NCBI GenBank assembly: GCA_036263655.1
Contig: DATAGP010000051.1
Location: 25,205-89,204, forward strand
DNA length: 64,000 bases
Origin: Schlegelella_A sp036263655
GTDB lineage: Bacteria; Pseudomonadota; Gammaproteobacteria; Burkholderiales; Burkholderiaceae_C
Reading direction: 5' to 3'
Shown here piece by piece: positions 49,521 through 58,910 of the stretch. Numbering within the stretch: position 1 is the first letter of the stretch; every line of letters starts with the position of its first letter. Below the pieces are notes generated by a model. The model searched no databases, was not told the origin of the DNA, and saw only the letters and a list, made by a program, of their open reading frames with translations. The position numbers and the translations under genes were made by a program.

Positions 49521-50414
49521 ATGACCGATTGCACCCAGTGCGGATCACCTGCCAAGTTCTTCTTCAGGACCGCAGATCGAAACCGCAAACTCACGGGCGA
49601 GCAGTTCGACTACTTCCGGTGCCGACGCTGCGGGCTGATCTTCCTCAGCCCGGTGCCCGCTGATCTAGGCGCCTACTACCCTCCGAACTACTACGAGATC
49701 CCAAAGTCGGAGTCGGAGCTGGCTTCAAGGGCCGCAACCCTGCACGCGTCCAAGCTCGACGTCGTTCAACGCCACGTCACGCGGGGCAAGCTCCTGGAGA
49801 TCGGCCCGGCGTACGGACTTTTCGCGCACCTCGCCAAGCAGGCCGGCTTCGATGTGTCGGTGATCGAGCGAGATGCCCGCTGCTGCGCGTTCCTGCGCGA
49901 CACCGTGAAAGTGGATGTTGTGGAGAGCGATGATCCTGTGAAGGGCCTGCGCGATCTGCCGCCCTTGGATGTGATCGTCCTGTGGCAGGTAGTGGAGCAC
50001 TTGCCCGATCCCTGGAGCGTCCTCGAGGCCGCGGCGCGGCGTCTTCGGCCCGGTGGCGTGCTCATCCTCGATACGCCCAACCCGAGCGCGTTTCAGTTTC
50101 GCGTCCTCGGCCGCTTTTGGACCCATGTGGATGCTCCCAGGCACGTGACCATGATCCCAGCCGCTTTGCTCGTCGAGCGGATGGGCACGTTGGGTCTGCC
50201 CGTTCTGTCATTGACATCGTGCGATCGCATCGCCACGGGTTACAACGGGTTTGGATGGGCCGAGACTTTCAAGAGCTTCCTCTCCAATGAGAGGTGGGGA
50301 CGCGCGGCGCACGTCGCCGGACGCGTGCTTGCAAAACTTCTGATACCCATAGAGCGCACGGGTTTCCGTGGTAGCACGTACACGGCGGTCTTCAGAAAAG
50401 GTGCGGCTCAATGA
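49521..50414 (+). CDS. Class I SAM-dependent methyltransferase with N-terminal zinc ribbon
   Basis: A 297-residue protein with Cys4/Cys7 and Cys34/Cys37 forming a ribbon-like zinc site, then a Methyltransf_23-type core (KLLEIGPAYGLFAHLAKQAG, VLWQVVEHLPDPWSVLEAAARRLRPGGVLILDTPN). This type is frequent in polysaccharide clusters and probably O-methylates a sugar. The target is unknown. The stop overlaps the next glycosyltransferase (ATGA). Confidence 0.85.
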   Translation: MTDCTQCGSPAKFFFRTADRNRKLTGEQFDYFRCRRCGLIFLSPVPADLGAYYPPNYYEIPKSESELASRAATLHASKLDVVQRHVTRGKLLEIGPAYGLFAHLAKQAGFDVSVIERDARCCAFLRDTVKVDVVESDDPVKGLRDLPPLDVIVLWQVVEHLPDPWSVLEAAARRLRPGGVLILDTPNPSAFQFRVLGRFWTHVDAPRHVTMIPAALLVERMGTLGLPVLSLTSCDRIATGYNGFGWAETFKSFLSNERWGRAAHVAGRVLAKLLIPIERTGFRGSTYTAVFRKGAAQ

Positions 50415-51613
50415 AGTTCTCGGTCCTCCTGCCCACGAGAAACCGGCTCGAATACCTTCGCTACGCTGTCGAAACCGTCAGGCGCCAGGACTTCGAGGAT
50501 TGGGAGATCGTCATCTCCGACAACTGCTCGGAGGATGACATCAGAGGCTACGTCGGTTCGCTGGGCGATGCGCGAATCAAATATGTCCGGACAAGCGAGC
50601 TCGTTCCCGTCACCGAAAACTGGAACTTGGCGCTGGAAACGAGCAGCGGTGACTACGTCGTGATGCTGGGGGACGACGACGGACTACTCCCGGGATATTT
50701 CTCGACGCTGCTTGCGGCAATGGAGCGCTTCCCGGACCCTGACTTCATCTACGTCAGCGCGCTCTTCTATGCCTACCCGAACGTCTTGCCAGAGGCGCCT
50801 GAGGGGTTGCTTCGGCGCGACCAGAGCTCTGCTTTCGCGGAGGCGATGCCGCACTGGCTGTCCAGGAAGCACGCCGACCGCATCGCGCGGGGCTACCTCG
50901 ACTTCAAGATGCCGGTGTCCTCGAACATGCAGTTCTCGCTCGTCAGCCGACGCAAGATCCGAGATCTGTCGGCCTCCGGTCCCTTCTTCCAATCGCCTTA
51001 CCCTGACTTCTATGCCACGCCTGCGTTGTTCATGACGTCCAGCCGGATCCTTATCTACCCCCAGCCCCTCGTCATCATTGGAATCACCCCGAAGTCCTAC
51101 GGGTTCTTTCATTTCAACAACCGGGCGGCAGACGGGGCAAAGTTTTTGCAGAACGAGGCTCAGCTCACGCGTGATTCGCCCGTCGCGAGCGTCATGCTCC
51201 CGGGAACCTCTTACAACGACTCCTGGCTGCTTGCGATGGAGGCTCTGCGGCAAAGTCTTGGCCATGCTCACCGTGCGCGTCCGAACTACCGCCGCTACCG
51301 CTTCCTTCAGATCGCCCACACATACAAGAAGCGCTACATGGACGGAGCGCTTGGTCGAGCCGACCTCAAGCGCTTACAGGCAAGAATGACGAGCGTGGAA
51401 CGCTTCATCTACGGCGCTTCACTTCCACTGGGATTCATCGTATTGCGACATGTGCCGAAAGGATGGCGTGCCTGGCTCGTAGCACGATTGCGAGGGTTCA
51501 TCGGTCAGCACGCCATGGAGAGCAGACCCGTTGGGAGCACCCAATTTCGCAACCTGATCGACGTATTCGAGTCGTTTGACCAGAGACACATGCTCACGTT
51601 CGCATTCGATTGA
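50411..51613 (+). CDS. Glycosyltransferase family 2
   Basis: A 400-residue transferase with the GT-A start FSVLLPTRNRLEYLRYAVETV, VISDNCSEDD and the metal-binding MLGDDDGLLPG near residue 90. A long C-terminal part of about 250 residues without an obvious membrane segment follows. The donor sugar cannot be inferred. ATGA overlap with the methyltransferase upstream. Confidence 0.86.
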   Translation: MKFSVLLPTRNRLEYLRYAVETVRRQDFEDWEIVISDNCSEDDIRGYVGSLGDARIKYVRTSELVPVTENWNLALETSSGDYVVMLGDDDGLLPGYFSTLLAAMERFPDPDFIYVSALFYAYPNVLPEAPEGLLRRDQSSAFAEAMPHWLSRKHADRIARGYLDFKMPVSSNMQFSLVSRRKIRDLSASGPFFQSPYPDFYATPALFMTSSRILIYPQPLVIIGITPKSYGFFHFNNRAADGAKFLQNEAQLTRDSPVASVMLPGTSYNDSWLLAMEALRQSLGHAHRARPNYRRYRFLQIAHTYKKRYMDGALGRADLKRLQARMTSVERFIYGASLPLGFIVLRHVPKGWRAWLVARLRGFIGQHAMESRPVGSTQFRNLIDVFESFDQRHMLTFAFD

Positions 51614-51806
51614 CCGCGCATGCTCTAAACCGGGTGTACGAGGCTTGCGGGTAGGCGATGGTAGGGACGGTGGTCTCGACGTGTATGTTGCGACAAGGGG
51701 AGCCCAAGTGCCGTTCCTTGCCAAGCAACCCAAATGTCCTGACCTCCTGTGTCAACTTCCGCTGCAACACGACTGCAGAAGATAGAACACACCAAGACTG
51801 CCTCGC

Positions 51807-52835
51807 ATGATTCGAGCACGGTACGCCGTCTTCTTGCCGGTTCGCAACGGCGCGGCCTTCGTGCGCGAGGCAATCGACAGCGTAATTGCCCAGACTCGGG
51901 AAGATTGGGTCCTGGTAGTTCTCGACAACGCGAGTTCGGACGGAACGGCTGACATTGCTGAGGGATACGCTCATCCCAGGTTGCGAGTCCATCGATCGTC
52001 GAGCAGCCTGCAAGTTTGGGAAAGCTGGCACCGCGTGTGGTCGATGCTCGCCAGACGCGAGCTCGATGTCGAGTTCGCAACCATCATTGGTCATGACGAC
52101 AGGCTATTGCCGCGCTTCCTGGACGCAATCGAACAGCTCGTGATCGATCATCCCCGTGCCAGCCTCTATCAGACGGCATTCGACATGATCGACGAGGATG
52201 GAAGGATCATCCGGCCTAGCCGCCCCATTCCGGAGGTCGAATCAGCAGCGGACTTCCTGGCGGCGCGACTCTGGGGTCTGCGTGACTCCGTAGGGACGGG
52301 ATACGTGTTCCGACCCGCTGACTATGTCGCGGTAGGCGGATTTCCTAACCTGCCATTTCTGCTGCATGCCGATGACTTGGTCTTCGCTCGTTTGACGCAG
52401 CTGCGGTTCAAGGCCAGTTCGCGCGTCAGCCAGTGTGTCTATCGGCTGCACCGCGGCAGCCTCTCGCACGGGATAAGCGCGGCGAGGTTGATCGCGCAGA
52501 TCTCAGCGATAGAGCAGTACGTGAAGTTGATTCAAGACGAGTTCCCGGATCTGATGAGCAACAGCGCAGGGAAATATGCACTTGCCTGTTTTCTGGCCCG
52601 TGAAGTCATGTTGTTGCTCCCTCTTGCCACGGAGATCTTCCTGCCGAGCGACACGTGCCGACGTTTGCGTAGGCTGGCGGAAGCCTATTGCGAAATCGCT
52701 CCAGACATGGACTACCGTCAGTGGCTGGGAACGAATCTGGTGGCTCGTGCGGTATATCCGCATGCCAAGCAAGCGATGCTCGTCTGGATGTTGCTTGCGG
52801 AAAGAATCACCAGCTTCCTCAAGCGACGGCGGTGA
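51807..52835 (+). CDS. Glycosyltransferase family 2
   Basis: A 342-residue transferase with FLPVRNGAAFVREAIDSV, VVLDNASSDGT and IIGHDDRLLP. It is similar in layout to the preceding glycosyltransferase. A 193-base gap with no recognisable gene or clear promoter separates the two, unlike the tight packing elsewhere. Composition is lower in GC than the housekeeping block: 31 of 60 bases at 52561-52620. Confidence 0.86.
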   Translation: MIRARYAVFLPVRNGAAFVREAIDSVIAQTREDWVLVVLDNASSDGTADIAEGYAHPRLRVHRSSSSLQVWESWHRVWSMLARRELDVEFATIIGHDDRLLPRFLDAIEQLVIDHPRASLYQTAFDMIDEDGRIIRPSRPIPEVESAADFLAARLWGLRDSVGTGYVFRPADYVAVGGFPNLPFLLHADDLVFARLTQLRFKASSRVSQCVYRLHRGSLSHGISAARLIAQISAIEQYVKLIQDEFPDLMSNSAGKYALACFLAREVMLLLPLATEIFLPSDTCRRLRRLAEAYCEIAPDMDYRQWLGTNLVARAVYPHAKQAMLVWMLLAERITSFLKRRR

Positions 52836-52896
52836 AACAGAGGTTTCCACAACTCCGCGGCGCCAAGCGCCGAATGGACTGAAAGGCCAGAACCCC

Positions 52897-54129
52897 TTGG
52901 CGCTCGCGCGTGTTGGCCAGAATGTTCTTCTGTCGGTTGCCTCGCTGTCTCACGCGACGGCCGCGCGGTTGTGGCGGCGCGGTCCGACACATGCCGCGCC
53001 AGCTGATCACGCCATACTCGTGATTCGACTCGAGGCGACCCTCGGAGACAATCTTCTGAACATCCCATTCTTAAGGGCGGTACGGAGGGTTTTTCCGACT
53101 CAGGCCATTCATCTTGTCCACCACGCCGCCAGCGCCCCGGTGTATGCCAGTTGTCCCTACGTCGATCACCGTATCGTGGTGACCTGGCCGATGCGCTCGG
53201 CATGGACGTTGGCTCGCCGGCTTTCATTAAGCGCTCGCCTCTTTCCCGCGGGATTCTCCGGCTATGCGTACGCTCTGCTACCCAGATGGGGTGAAGACCT
53301 CTTCGCACCATTCGTCGCCTGGAGTAGCGGCGCGCCAATCTCCATCGGTTTTTCTCGCAAGGTTCTTTACGAGAAAAGTGTTCGGATGCTGGGCCTGGAC
53401 TCCTTGCTCACGGATGCGGTGGTCGACCGAAACGTCGAGCATGAATCGGTACGGCCGCTGAAACTGCTGACCAGGTTCTCGCTGATGCCTGCCGACGCGG
53501 GCCGTATGGAGTTCTGGGTGTCGCCCGCAGCGAGAGCCAAGGTCGCGGCCGCGATCGCGGGAGCCAAGGCCAACGACGGCACACGCTGGGTCACGATGGC
53601 GCCGGGCGCAAACCTCGGTCGCCGCAAGTGGCCTGTCGAGAGCTTCGCGCAAGTAGCGCGGATGCTTCTCGCGAGTCCGGACGTCGGACTCATACTCGTC
53701 GGCAGTGAGAACGATCGTGGCGACGCGTGCCATGTCGCAGCGAGCTGCAAGTCCAGTCGCCTGCTGAATTTCGCCGGCAATATGGAACTCGAAGCGACTG
53801 CGGCGGCCATCGCTACCAGTGCGTGTTTCATTGGCAATGACAGCGGTCTGCTCCACTTGGCAAGCGCAGTCGGCGTGGCGGCTGTCGAAATATCGTGCCA
53901 CCCGCTCGGTGCATCGCCCCTTCACCCCAACGCCCCGGAACGATTCGGCCCCACGGCGCCGGGCTCCGTCGTGCTCCGCCCCCGCAGGCCCCTGTTGCCG
54001 TGTTGCAGCAAAGGTTGTTCGATCGACGAACCCCATTGCATCACCTCCATTGAACCCGAGGAGGCAACGCAAGCCGCCATGTGTGTACTGTCGTCACAGG
54101 ACGCGGCGAAGGAGCCTGCTGCCCGATGA
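52897..54129 (+). CDS. Glycosyltransferase family 9 (heptosyltransferase-like)
   Basis: About 410 residues with the GT9 features ILVIRLEATLGDNLLNIPFLRAVRR, MAPGANLGRRKWPVESFAQVARML and FIGNDSGLLHLASAVGV. GT9 enzymes transfer heptose or other sugars from ADP/NDP donors. The start is uncertain: no ATG lies near the end of the previous gene, and the TTG at 52897 is the most plausible. The frame remains open upstream inside the preceding glycosyltransferase. The C-terminus has a Cys-rich CCSKGCSIDEPHC. ATGA overlap with the next gene. Confidence 0.8.
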   Translation: MALARVGQNVLLSVASLSHATAARLWRRGPTHAAPADHAILVIRLEATLGDNLLNIPFLRAVRRVFPTQAIHLVHHAASAPVYASCPYVDHRIVVTWPMRSAWTLARRLSLSARLFPAGFSGYAYALLPRWGEDLFAPFVAWSSGAPISIGFSRKVLYEKSVRMLGLDSLLTDAVVDRNVEHESVRPLKLLTRFSLMPADAGRMEFWVSPAARAKVAAAIAGAKANDGTRWVTMAPGANLGRRKWPVESFAQVARMLLASPDVGLILVGSENDRGDACHVAASCKSSRLLNFAGNMELEATAAAIATSACFIGNDSGLLHLASAVGVAAVEISCHPLGASPLHPNAPERFGPTAPGSVVLRPRRPLLPCCSKGCSIDEPHCITSIEPEEATQAAMCVLSSQDAAKEPAAR

Positions 54130-54788
54130 GAGCTCAAGCCAGCTTGCAGACACTTCTTCGCCCGAGAGGCAAAGACTCCTTTGTGAGACGGCTGGCCCCG
54201 GCAGCGCGCGTCTTCGACATCGGTTGCGGGAACAACTCCCCCCAGCGCGTGAAGTCGCTTCGCCCAGACCTGTACTACGTAGGACTAGACGTCGCTGACT
54301 ACGTGCAGAAAGTCGCGTCGGTGCGAGCAGCCGACGAGTATCGGATCACCAGTCCGTCTCAGTTCGCAGCCGCCATCGCCTCTGAGGTCGGCACCATGGA
54401 CGCGGTCATCTCAGCCCATAACCTGGAGCATTGCGACGAGCCCGCTGCCGTGCTGGCGGCAATGTGCGGCGCACTGACGCGATCAGGCAAGCTTTACCTC
54501 TCGTTCCCCTGTGCAGAGAGTGTTCACTTTCCGAGTCGACGCGGAACCCTGCAGTTTTCAGACGACCCGACTCATCGCGAGCCTCCCCTATGGGCGGCGG
54601 TACTCGTGGACTTGGAGAAGTCCGGCATGAAGGTCGAGTGGCAGAACCGCAGATACCGGCCTGCCGTACCGCTGGTGCTCGGAGCGCTTCTGGAGCCCAT
54701 TTCGGCAATGAACCAGCGTGTCATGCCTCTGGGGTCCACCTGGGCATTGTGGGGGTTCGAGTCCGTGATCTGGGCTACCAAGGCGTGA
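54126..54788 (+). CDS. Class I SAM-dependent methyltransferase
   Basis: A 220-residue methyltransferase with VFDIGCGNNSPQRVKS (SAM loop), LDVADY, ISAHNLEHCDEPAAVLAAM and KLYLSFPCAESVHFPS. It probably methylates a sugar of the surface polysaccharide, though the substrate is unknown. It ends the plus-strand run and is convergent with the wzy-like gene, with 46 bases between them and no terminator visible. Confidence 0.8.
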   Translation: MRAQASLQTLLRPRGKDSFVRRLAPAARVFDIGCGNNSPQRVKSLRPDLYYVGLDVADYVQKVASVRAADEYRITSPSQFAAAIASEVGTMDAVISAHNLEHCDEPAAVLAAMCGALTRSGKLYLSFPCAESVHFPSRRGTLQFSDDPTHREPPLWAAVLVDLEKSGMKVEWQNRRYRPAVPLVLGALLEPISAMNQRVMPLGSTWALWGFESVIWATKA

Positions 54789-54834
54789 GCAAACAAGACC
54801 CGGTTGGTCGCTCAGAGCTCGCCGCAGACACTGC

Positions 54835-55932
54835 TTAATCGGACACCCAGCGGAACGCGACGGGGGTGACCTCGGCCAGGACGTCGTATGAGCCCGGTCT
54901 GAGGAGGAGTACGGCAATCGTTGCCACCAATGCGCCTTTGGCCACGAAATTGGCGGTGAGCGTCCGCCTGGACGGGACGCGCGACTGGTACGCCAGCGCG
55001 ACGACTCCGAGTCCGATGGGATACATGGATATGGCCACGTTCGATAGCCGGGCGGCGAAGATCGAGAACTGTGAGAGTCCGATCAAGATCGCCGCAGCTG
55101 CGAGCTCCGTGACGATGTAAGGCTTCAGATGCAGGCCTCGGATCCTTCGGTTGGCTGCAACGTAGATGGCTATCAGCAATCCTGTTCTTGCCAGCCCGCC
55201 CCAGGATTCCAAAGGCGCTCCATACGCAGCCTCATCCCATGAGAGATAAAGCTGGATACGAGGATCGACCGCGGTAGCCATGTTGAGCAAAGCCGTGCCG
55301 AAGATCGTGAACATCGCCAACGGGATGTAGAGGAGCCAGGGCTGGTACGCACGAGGTAGCTCTGACAACAGCCTCGCGTAGGTCCAAACGAACATCAACA
55401 CGACGACCGTGATGTGCACTGAAGCAGAGAACAGGTAGAGGAGCGCTCTGACGATAGGTTGACGGCTGGTTTGACCAAGCAGATAGATGGCAACTGCGAG
55501 CCCGATTCGGCTTTGACTCATGTCTCTTACGATCGCCAGATGCATCAGGTAGACGGCCACGACGACGACGGCGTCCGCCTTCTTCTCCTTGGCGACGAAC
55601 CACAGTGCTCCCAACGTGATGGCACCTTGCAGCAGGAGAAACGAACTGAAGCTCAAGCCAACGGTGGCGGTGAGCCAAGTCAGAGCCGTATATCCGGGAT
55701 CCGGAATCACCAGACCTTCGCCTTGATAAGCGGCGGAATATGTGTCGTAGTCCATGCCCGCGCTGCGGTACATGCCGACAAAGTAGGCAAGGGTCAATGG
55801 CACGACCAAGGCCGTCGCAAGAAGGTCTCTTCCACGGGAGAGCCGTGAGTGCATCCGTATGAAAACACCGGATGCGGCGAGCACACAGGAGGCCAGATAG
55901 ATCAGCGCAAATGTGCCGTGGAATTCGTTCAT
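54835..55932 (-). CDS. EpsG-family membrane protein, probable O-antigen polymerase (Wzy)
   Basis: A 365-residue protein with about ten hydrophobic segments. The motif MYRSAGMDYDTYSAAYQG is the EpsG-family signature of an aromatic/Asp-rich loop after the second or third helix, and RDMSQSRIGLAVAIYLLG is also typical. EpsG-type proteins act as polysaccharide polymerases, and no other polymerase candidate exists in the locus. The gene is on the opposite strand to its neighbours, which is unusual. It would need its own promoter in the 272-base gap to wecA. Confidence 0.75.
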   Translation of the reverse strand: MNEFHGTFALIYLASCVLAASGVFIRMHSRLSRGRDLLATALVVPLTLAYFVGMYRSAGMDYDTYSAAYQGEGLVIPDPGYTALTWLTATVGLSFSSFLLLQGAITLGALWFVAKEKKADAVVVVAVYLMHLAIVRDMSQSRIGLAVAIYLLGQTSRQPIVRALLYLFSASVHITVVVLMFVWTYARLLSELPRAYQPWLLYIPLAMFTIFGTALLNMATAVDPRIQLYLSWDEAAYGAPLESWGGLARTGLLIAIYVAANRRIRGLHLKPYIVTELAAAAILIGLSQFSIFAARLSNVAISMYPIGLGVVALAYQSRVPSRRTLTANFVAKGALVATIAVLLLRPGSYDVLAEVTPVAFRWVSD

Positions 55933-56105
55933 CTAGTCGCCGCTGAATTTTCGAATACAGTTGTCGAGCTGGCGGTGCAGCCGCACACGCGGAGATCTGG
56001 TCCTATTCTCACCACGATCAGCGTCCGAGCACAGTTCGCGTTACCGCGGACTGCTCGTTCCTAAGTCCACGCGCTTGCCGCCCCTGTTGGTGCCCCTGCC
56101 GTATC

Positions 56106-56129
56106 GGCCGCTCCAGGGCCGGAGCGGCC
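56106..56129. repeat. Inverted repeat in the wzy/wecA divergent gap
   Basis: A perfect 9-bp stem GGCCGCTCC/GGAGCGGCC with loop AGGGCC, followed on the plus strand by a small GCCTG/CAGGC hairpin. No T-tract lies on either side. It lies about 75 bases before the wecA ATG and could influence either divergent transcript. Confidence 0.6.
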
Positions 56130-56157
56130 AGCTGCCTGACAGGCTAATAAGCCGCCA

Positions 56158-56184
56158 TTGGTAGGCCCTGTGCGCAGGGATAAT
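56158..56184 (+). promoter_or_regulatory. Predicted promoter of wecA
   Basis: TTGGTA (56158-56163) and GATAAT (56179-56184), 15 bases apart, are followed 20 bases later by the wecA ATG. The spacing is short, so confidence is low. Confidence 0.35.
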
Positions 56185-56204
56185 GCCGCCGAACCTTCCC
56201 GCCG

Positions 56205-57299
56205 ATGTCGCTCTTCATCCTCAGCTTCCTCGCCTCGTTGTTCGCGACGCTGGCGGTGGTCCGCTCCTCGGCCTTTCACGCCCGCATCTCGGCCGACCAC
56301 GACTTCTCGGGACCGCAGAAGTTCCACGCCTCTCCCGTGCCCCGCATCGGTGGCATCGGGGTTGTCATGGCGATGGCCGCGGGGGGCATTGCGGCCGAGG
56401 CATTCCAGTCCGAGGGCAGTCGCGGACTGTGGCTGATCCTCGTCTGTGCCGCGCCTGCCTTCATCGTCGGCATCGCCGAGGACTTGACGAAGAAGGTCGC
56501 CGCTCGCTGGCGCCTGCTCGCGACGGCCTTGTCGGCCGTCATGGCCGTCTGGCTTCTCGAGGCCGTGCTCCCGCGCACGCACATCCCGGGCGTCGACACG
56601 CTGATGACCATGTGGCCCTTTGCGGTCGCGCTGACCCTCCTGTGCGTCACCGGCGTGGCGAATGCCGTCAACATCATCGACGGCTTCAACGGCCTGGCGT
56701 CGATGTGCGTGATGATGATGATGCTGGCGATCGCGTACGTCGCCTTCCAGGTCAACGACGTGTTCGTGGCCCAGGTCGCGCTCATCTCGGCAGGTGCGAT
56801 CCTCGGCTTCTTCGTCTGGAACTTTCCGGCCGGGCTCATCTTCCTGGGTGATGGCGGCGCCTACTTCATCGGCTTCGTGCTCGCCGAGCTCAGCGTCCTC
56901 CTGATCGCTCGCAACGAGAGCGTGTCCCCCTTGTTCCCCCTGCTGGTCTGCGCGTACCCGATCTTCGAGACGATCTTCACCATGTACCGCCGCCGCGTCC
57001 TGCGCGGCGCCGCGACGGCGGCACCCGACGGCATCCACCTGCACACGCTCATCCATCGCCGGCTCATCCGCACAAACCTCGCGAGCTATTCCAACGAGCG
57101 GCGACAGACCGTGCGCAACTCGATGACCTCGCCCTACCTCTGGCTGCTCTGCCTGCTCTCGATCATCCCGAGCCTCCTCTGGTGGAACAGCACCCAGGTG
57201 CTGGCCGTCTTCCTCCTCCTCTTCATCGGCTCGTATGTATTCCTCTACTGGCGCATCGTCCGCTTCAAGACACCTCGATGGCTCGGCAACCGGCGTTGA
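56205..57299 (+). CDS. wecA: Undecaprenyl-phosphate sugar-1-phosphate transferase (WecA/MraY family)
   Basis: Starts the lipid-linked repeat unit by transferring a (GlcNAc-type) sugar-1-phosphate to undecaprenyl phosphate. The 364-residue multi-pass protein has PVPRIGGIGVVM, the acidic EDLTKK near residue 92, the catalytic NAVNIIDGFNGLAS near 153-166 and FLGDGGAYFIGF. The cytoplasmic loop DGIHLHTLIHRRL replaces the usual HIHH box. It is the only initiating transferase in the locus. Sugar specificity is not certain. Confidence 0.88.
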   Translation: MSLFILSFLASLFATLAVVRSSAFHARISADHDFSGPQKFHASPVPRIGGIGVVMAMAAGGIAAEAFQSEGSRGLWLILVCAAPAFIVGIAEDLTKKVAARWRLLATALSAVMAVWLLEAVLPRTHIPGVDTLMTMWPFAVALTLLCVTGVANAVNIIDGFNGLASMCVMMMMLAIAYVAFQVNDVFVAQVALISAGAILGFFVWNFPAGLIFLGDGGAYFIGFVLAELSVLLIARNESVSPLFPLLVCAYPIFETIFTMYRRRVLRGAATAAPDGIHLHTLIHRRLIRTNLASYSNERRQTVRNSMTSPYLWLLCLLSIIPSLLWWNSTQVLAVFLLLFIGSYVFLYWRIVRFKTPRWLGNRR

Positions 57300-57350
57300 T
57301 GACGCGCACGAGCTCGTCGTTCAGCGCGTCTACAGCCTGCTGACGTAGCC

Positions 57351-58859
57351 ATGAACGATTCCCCTTCCGCGCCGCGTTTCACGGACGATGACAACGCCCT
57401 CATCGCCGAGCGCCGCGCCAAGCTCGCCGCCCTCCGCGCCCGCGGCATCGCCTTCCCCAACGACTTCAAGCCCAGGCACCGCGCCCTCGAGCTCGCCCGC
57501 AAGCACGGCCACCTCGACAACGAGACCCTCGAGCCGCAGCGCATCGCCGTCTCCGTGGCCGGCCGGCTGATGCTGAAGCGCATCATGGGCAAGGCCAGCT
57601 TCGCGACCCTGCAGGACGCGACCGGCCGCATCCAGCTCTTCGCCAGCAAGGACGCGCTCGGCGACGAGGCCTACGAGGCCTTCAAGCACCTCGACCTCGG
57701 CGACATCGTCGGCGCCGAGGGCACGCTGTTCAAGACGCGCACCGGCGAGCTGTCGGTAAGGCTCTCGTCGCTGCGCCTGCTCACCAAGAGCCTGCGCCCG
57801 CTGCCCGACAAGTTCCACGGCATCGCCGACGCCGAGCAGAAGGTGCGGCACCGCTACGTCGACCTCATCACCGACGACGCGGCGCGGGCCCGCTTCGTTG
57901 CGCGCAGCAAGGCGCTGTCGTCGATCCGCCGCTTCATGGTCGAGCACGGCTTCATGGAGGTCGAGACGCCGATGCTGCACCCGATCCCGGGCGGCGCCAA
58001 CGCCAAGCCGTTCGTGACGCACCACAACGCGCTCGACCAGCAGATGTTCCTGCGCATCGCCCCCGAGCTCTACCTGAAGCGGCTCATCGTCGGCGGCTAC
58101 GAGCGGGTGTTCGAGATCAACCGGAGCTTCCGCAACGAGGGGATCTCGGTACGCCACAACCCCGAGTTCACGATGATGGAGTTCTACGCGGCGTACTGGA
58201 ACCACCACGACCTGATGGACTTCACCGAGGAGGTCCTGCGCCACGCGGCGCGCGAGGCCGTCGGGTCGGCGAAGCTCACCTATGCCGGTCGCCACGTCGA
58301 CCTCGAGTCGCGGTTCACGCGCCTCACCGTGCGCGAGTCGCTGGTCCGCCACGCCGGCCTCAGCGACAGCGAAGCGGGCGATGCGGGCGTGCTGCGGGCG
58401 CGCCTGCAAGCACGCGGCGCCGAGGCGCCCGCGCACTGGAAGCTGCCCGAGCTGCAGTTCGGCCTCTTCGAGGCCGCCGTCGAGGGCGAGCTCTGGCAGC
58501 CCACCTTCATCATCGACTACCCCGTCGAGGTGTCGCCCCTGGCGCGCGCCTCCGACGCCGACCCGTCCGTCACCGAACGGTTCGAGCTCTTCATCACCGG
58601 CCGCGAGTACGCGAACGGCTTTTCCGAGCTCAACGACGCCGAGGACCAGGCGGCGCGCTTCCGCGCCCAGGCGGCAAACAAGGAAGCAGGCGACGAGGAG
58701 GCGATGTACTACGACGCCGACTTCATCCACGCCCTCGAGATCGGCATGCCGCCGACCGGCGGCTGCGGCATCGGCATCGACCGCCTCGTCATGCTGCTGA
58801 CCGACTCGCCCAGCATCCGCGACGTGATCCTGTTCCCGTCGCTGCGCAACGAGGGCTAG
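57351..58859 (+). CDS. lysS: Lysyl-tRNA synthetase (class II)
   Basis: Charges tRNA-Lys. The 502 residues have the OB-fold anticodon domain (VAGRLMLKRIMGKASFATLQD) and class II motifs 1 (EVETPMLHPIPGGANAKPF), 2 (RVFEINRSFRNEGISVRHNPEFTMMEFY) and 3 (GCGIGIDRLVML). The gene lies 51 bases after wecA and marks the end of the polysaccharide locus. No strong Shine-Dalgarno is seen. Confidence 0.97.
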   Translation: MNDSPSAPRFTDDDNALIAERRAKLAALRARGIAFPNDFKPRHRALELARKHGHLDNETLEPQRIAVSVAGRLMLKRIMGKASFATLQDATGRIQLFASKDALGDEAYEAFKHLDLGDIVGAEGTLFKTRTGELSVRLSSLRLLTKSLRPLPDKFHGIADAEQKVRHRYVDLITDDAARARFVARSKALSSIRRFMVEHGFMEVETPMLHPIPGGANAKPFVTHHNALDQQMFLRIAPELYLKRLIVGGYERVFEINRSFRNEGISVRHNPEFTMMEFYAAYWNHHDLMDFTEEVLRHAAREAVGSAKLTYAGRHVDLESRFTRLTVRESLVRHAGLSDSEAGDAGVLRARLQARGAEAPAHWKLPELQFGLFEAAVEGELWQPTFIIDYPVEVSPLARASDADPSVTERFELFITGREYANGFSELNDAEDQAARFRAQAANKEAGDEEAMYYDADFIHALEIGMPPTGGCGIGIDRLVMLLTDSPSIRDVILFPSLRNEG

Positions 58860-58910
58860 CACCCGCGCGCGCCGAGCCTGCGTGCCCCGGGCGCCGCACG
58901 CCCTGCACCC

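Noticed and set aside
51614..51806. A remnant gene or insertion sequence between the two family-2 glycosyltransferases
   Set aside because: No terminal inverted repeats, no target duplication and no recognisable translated fragment.
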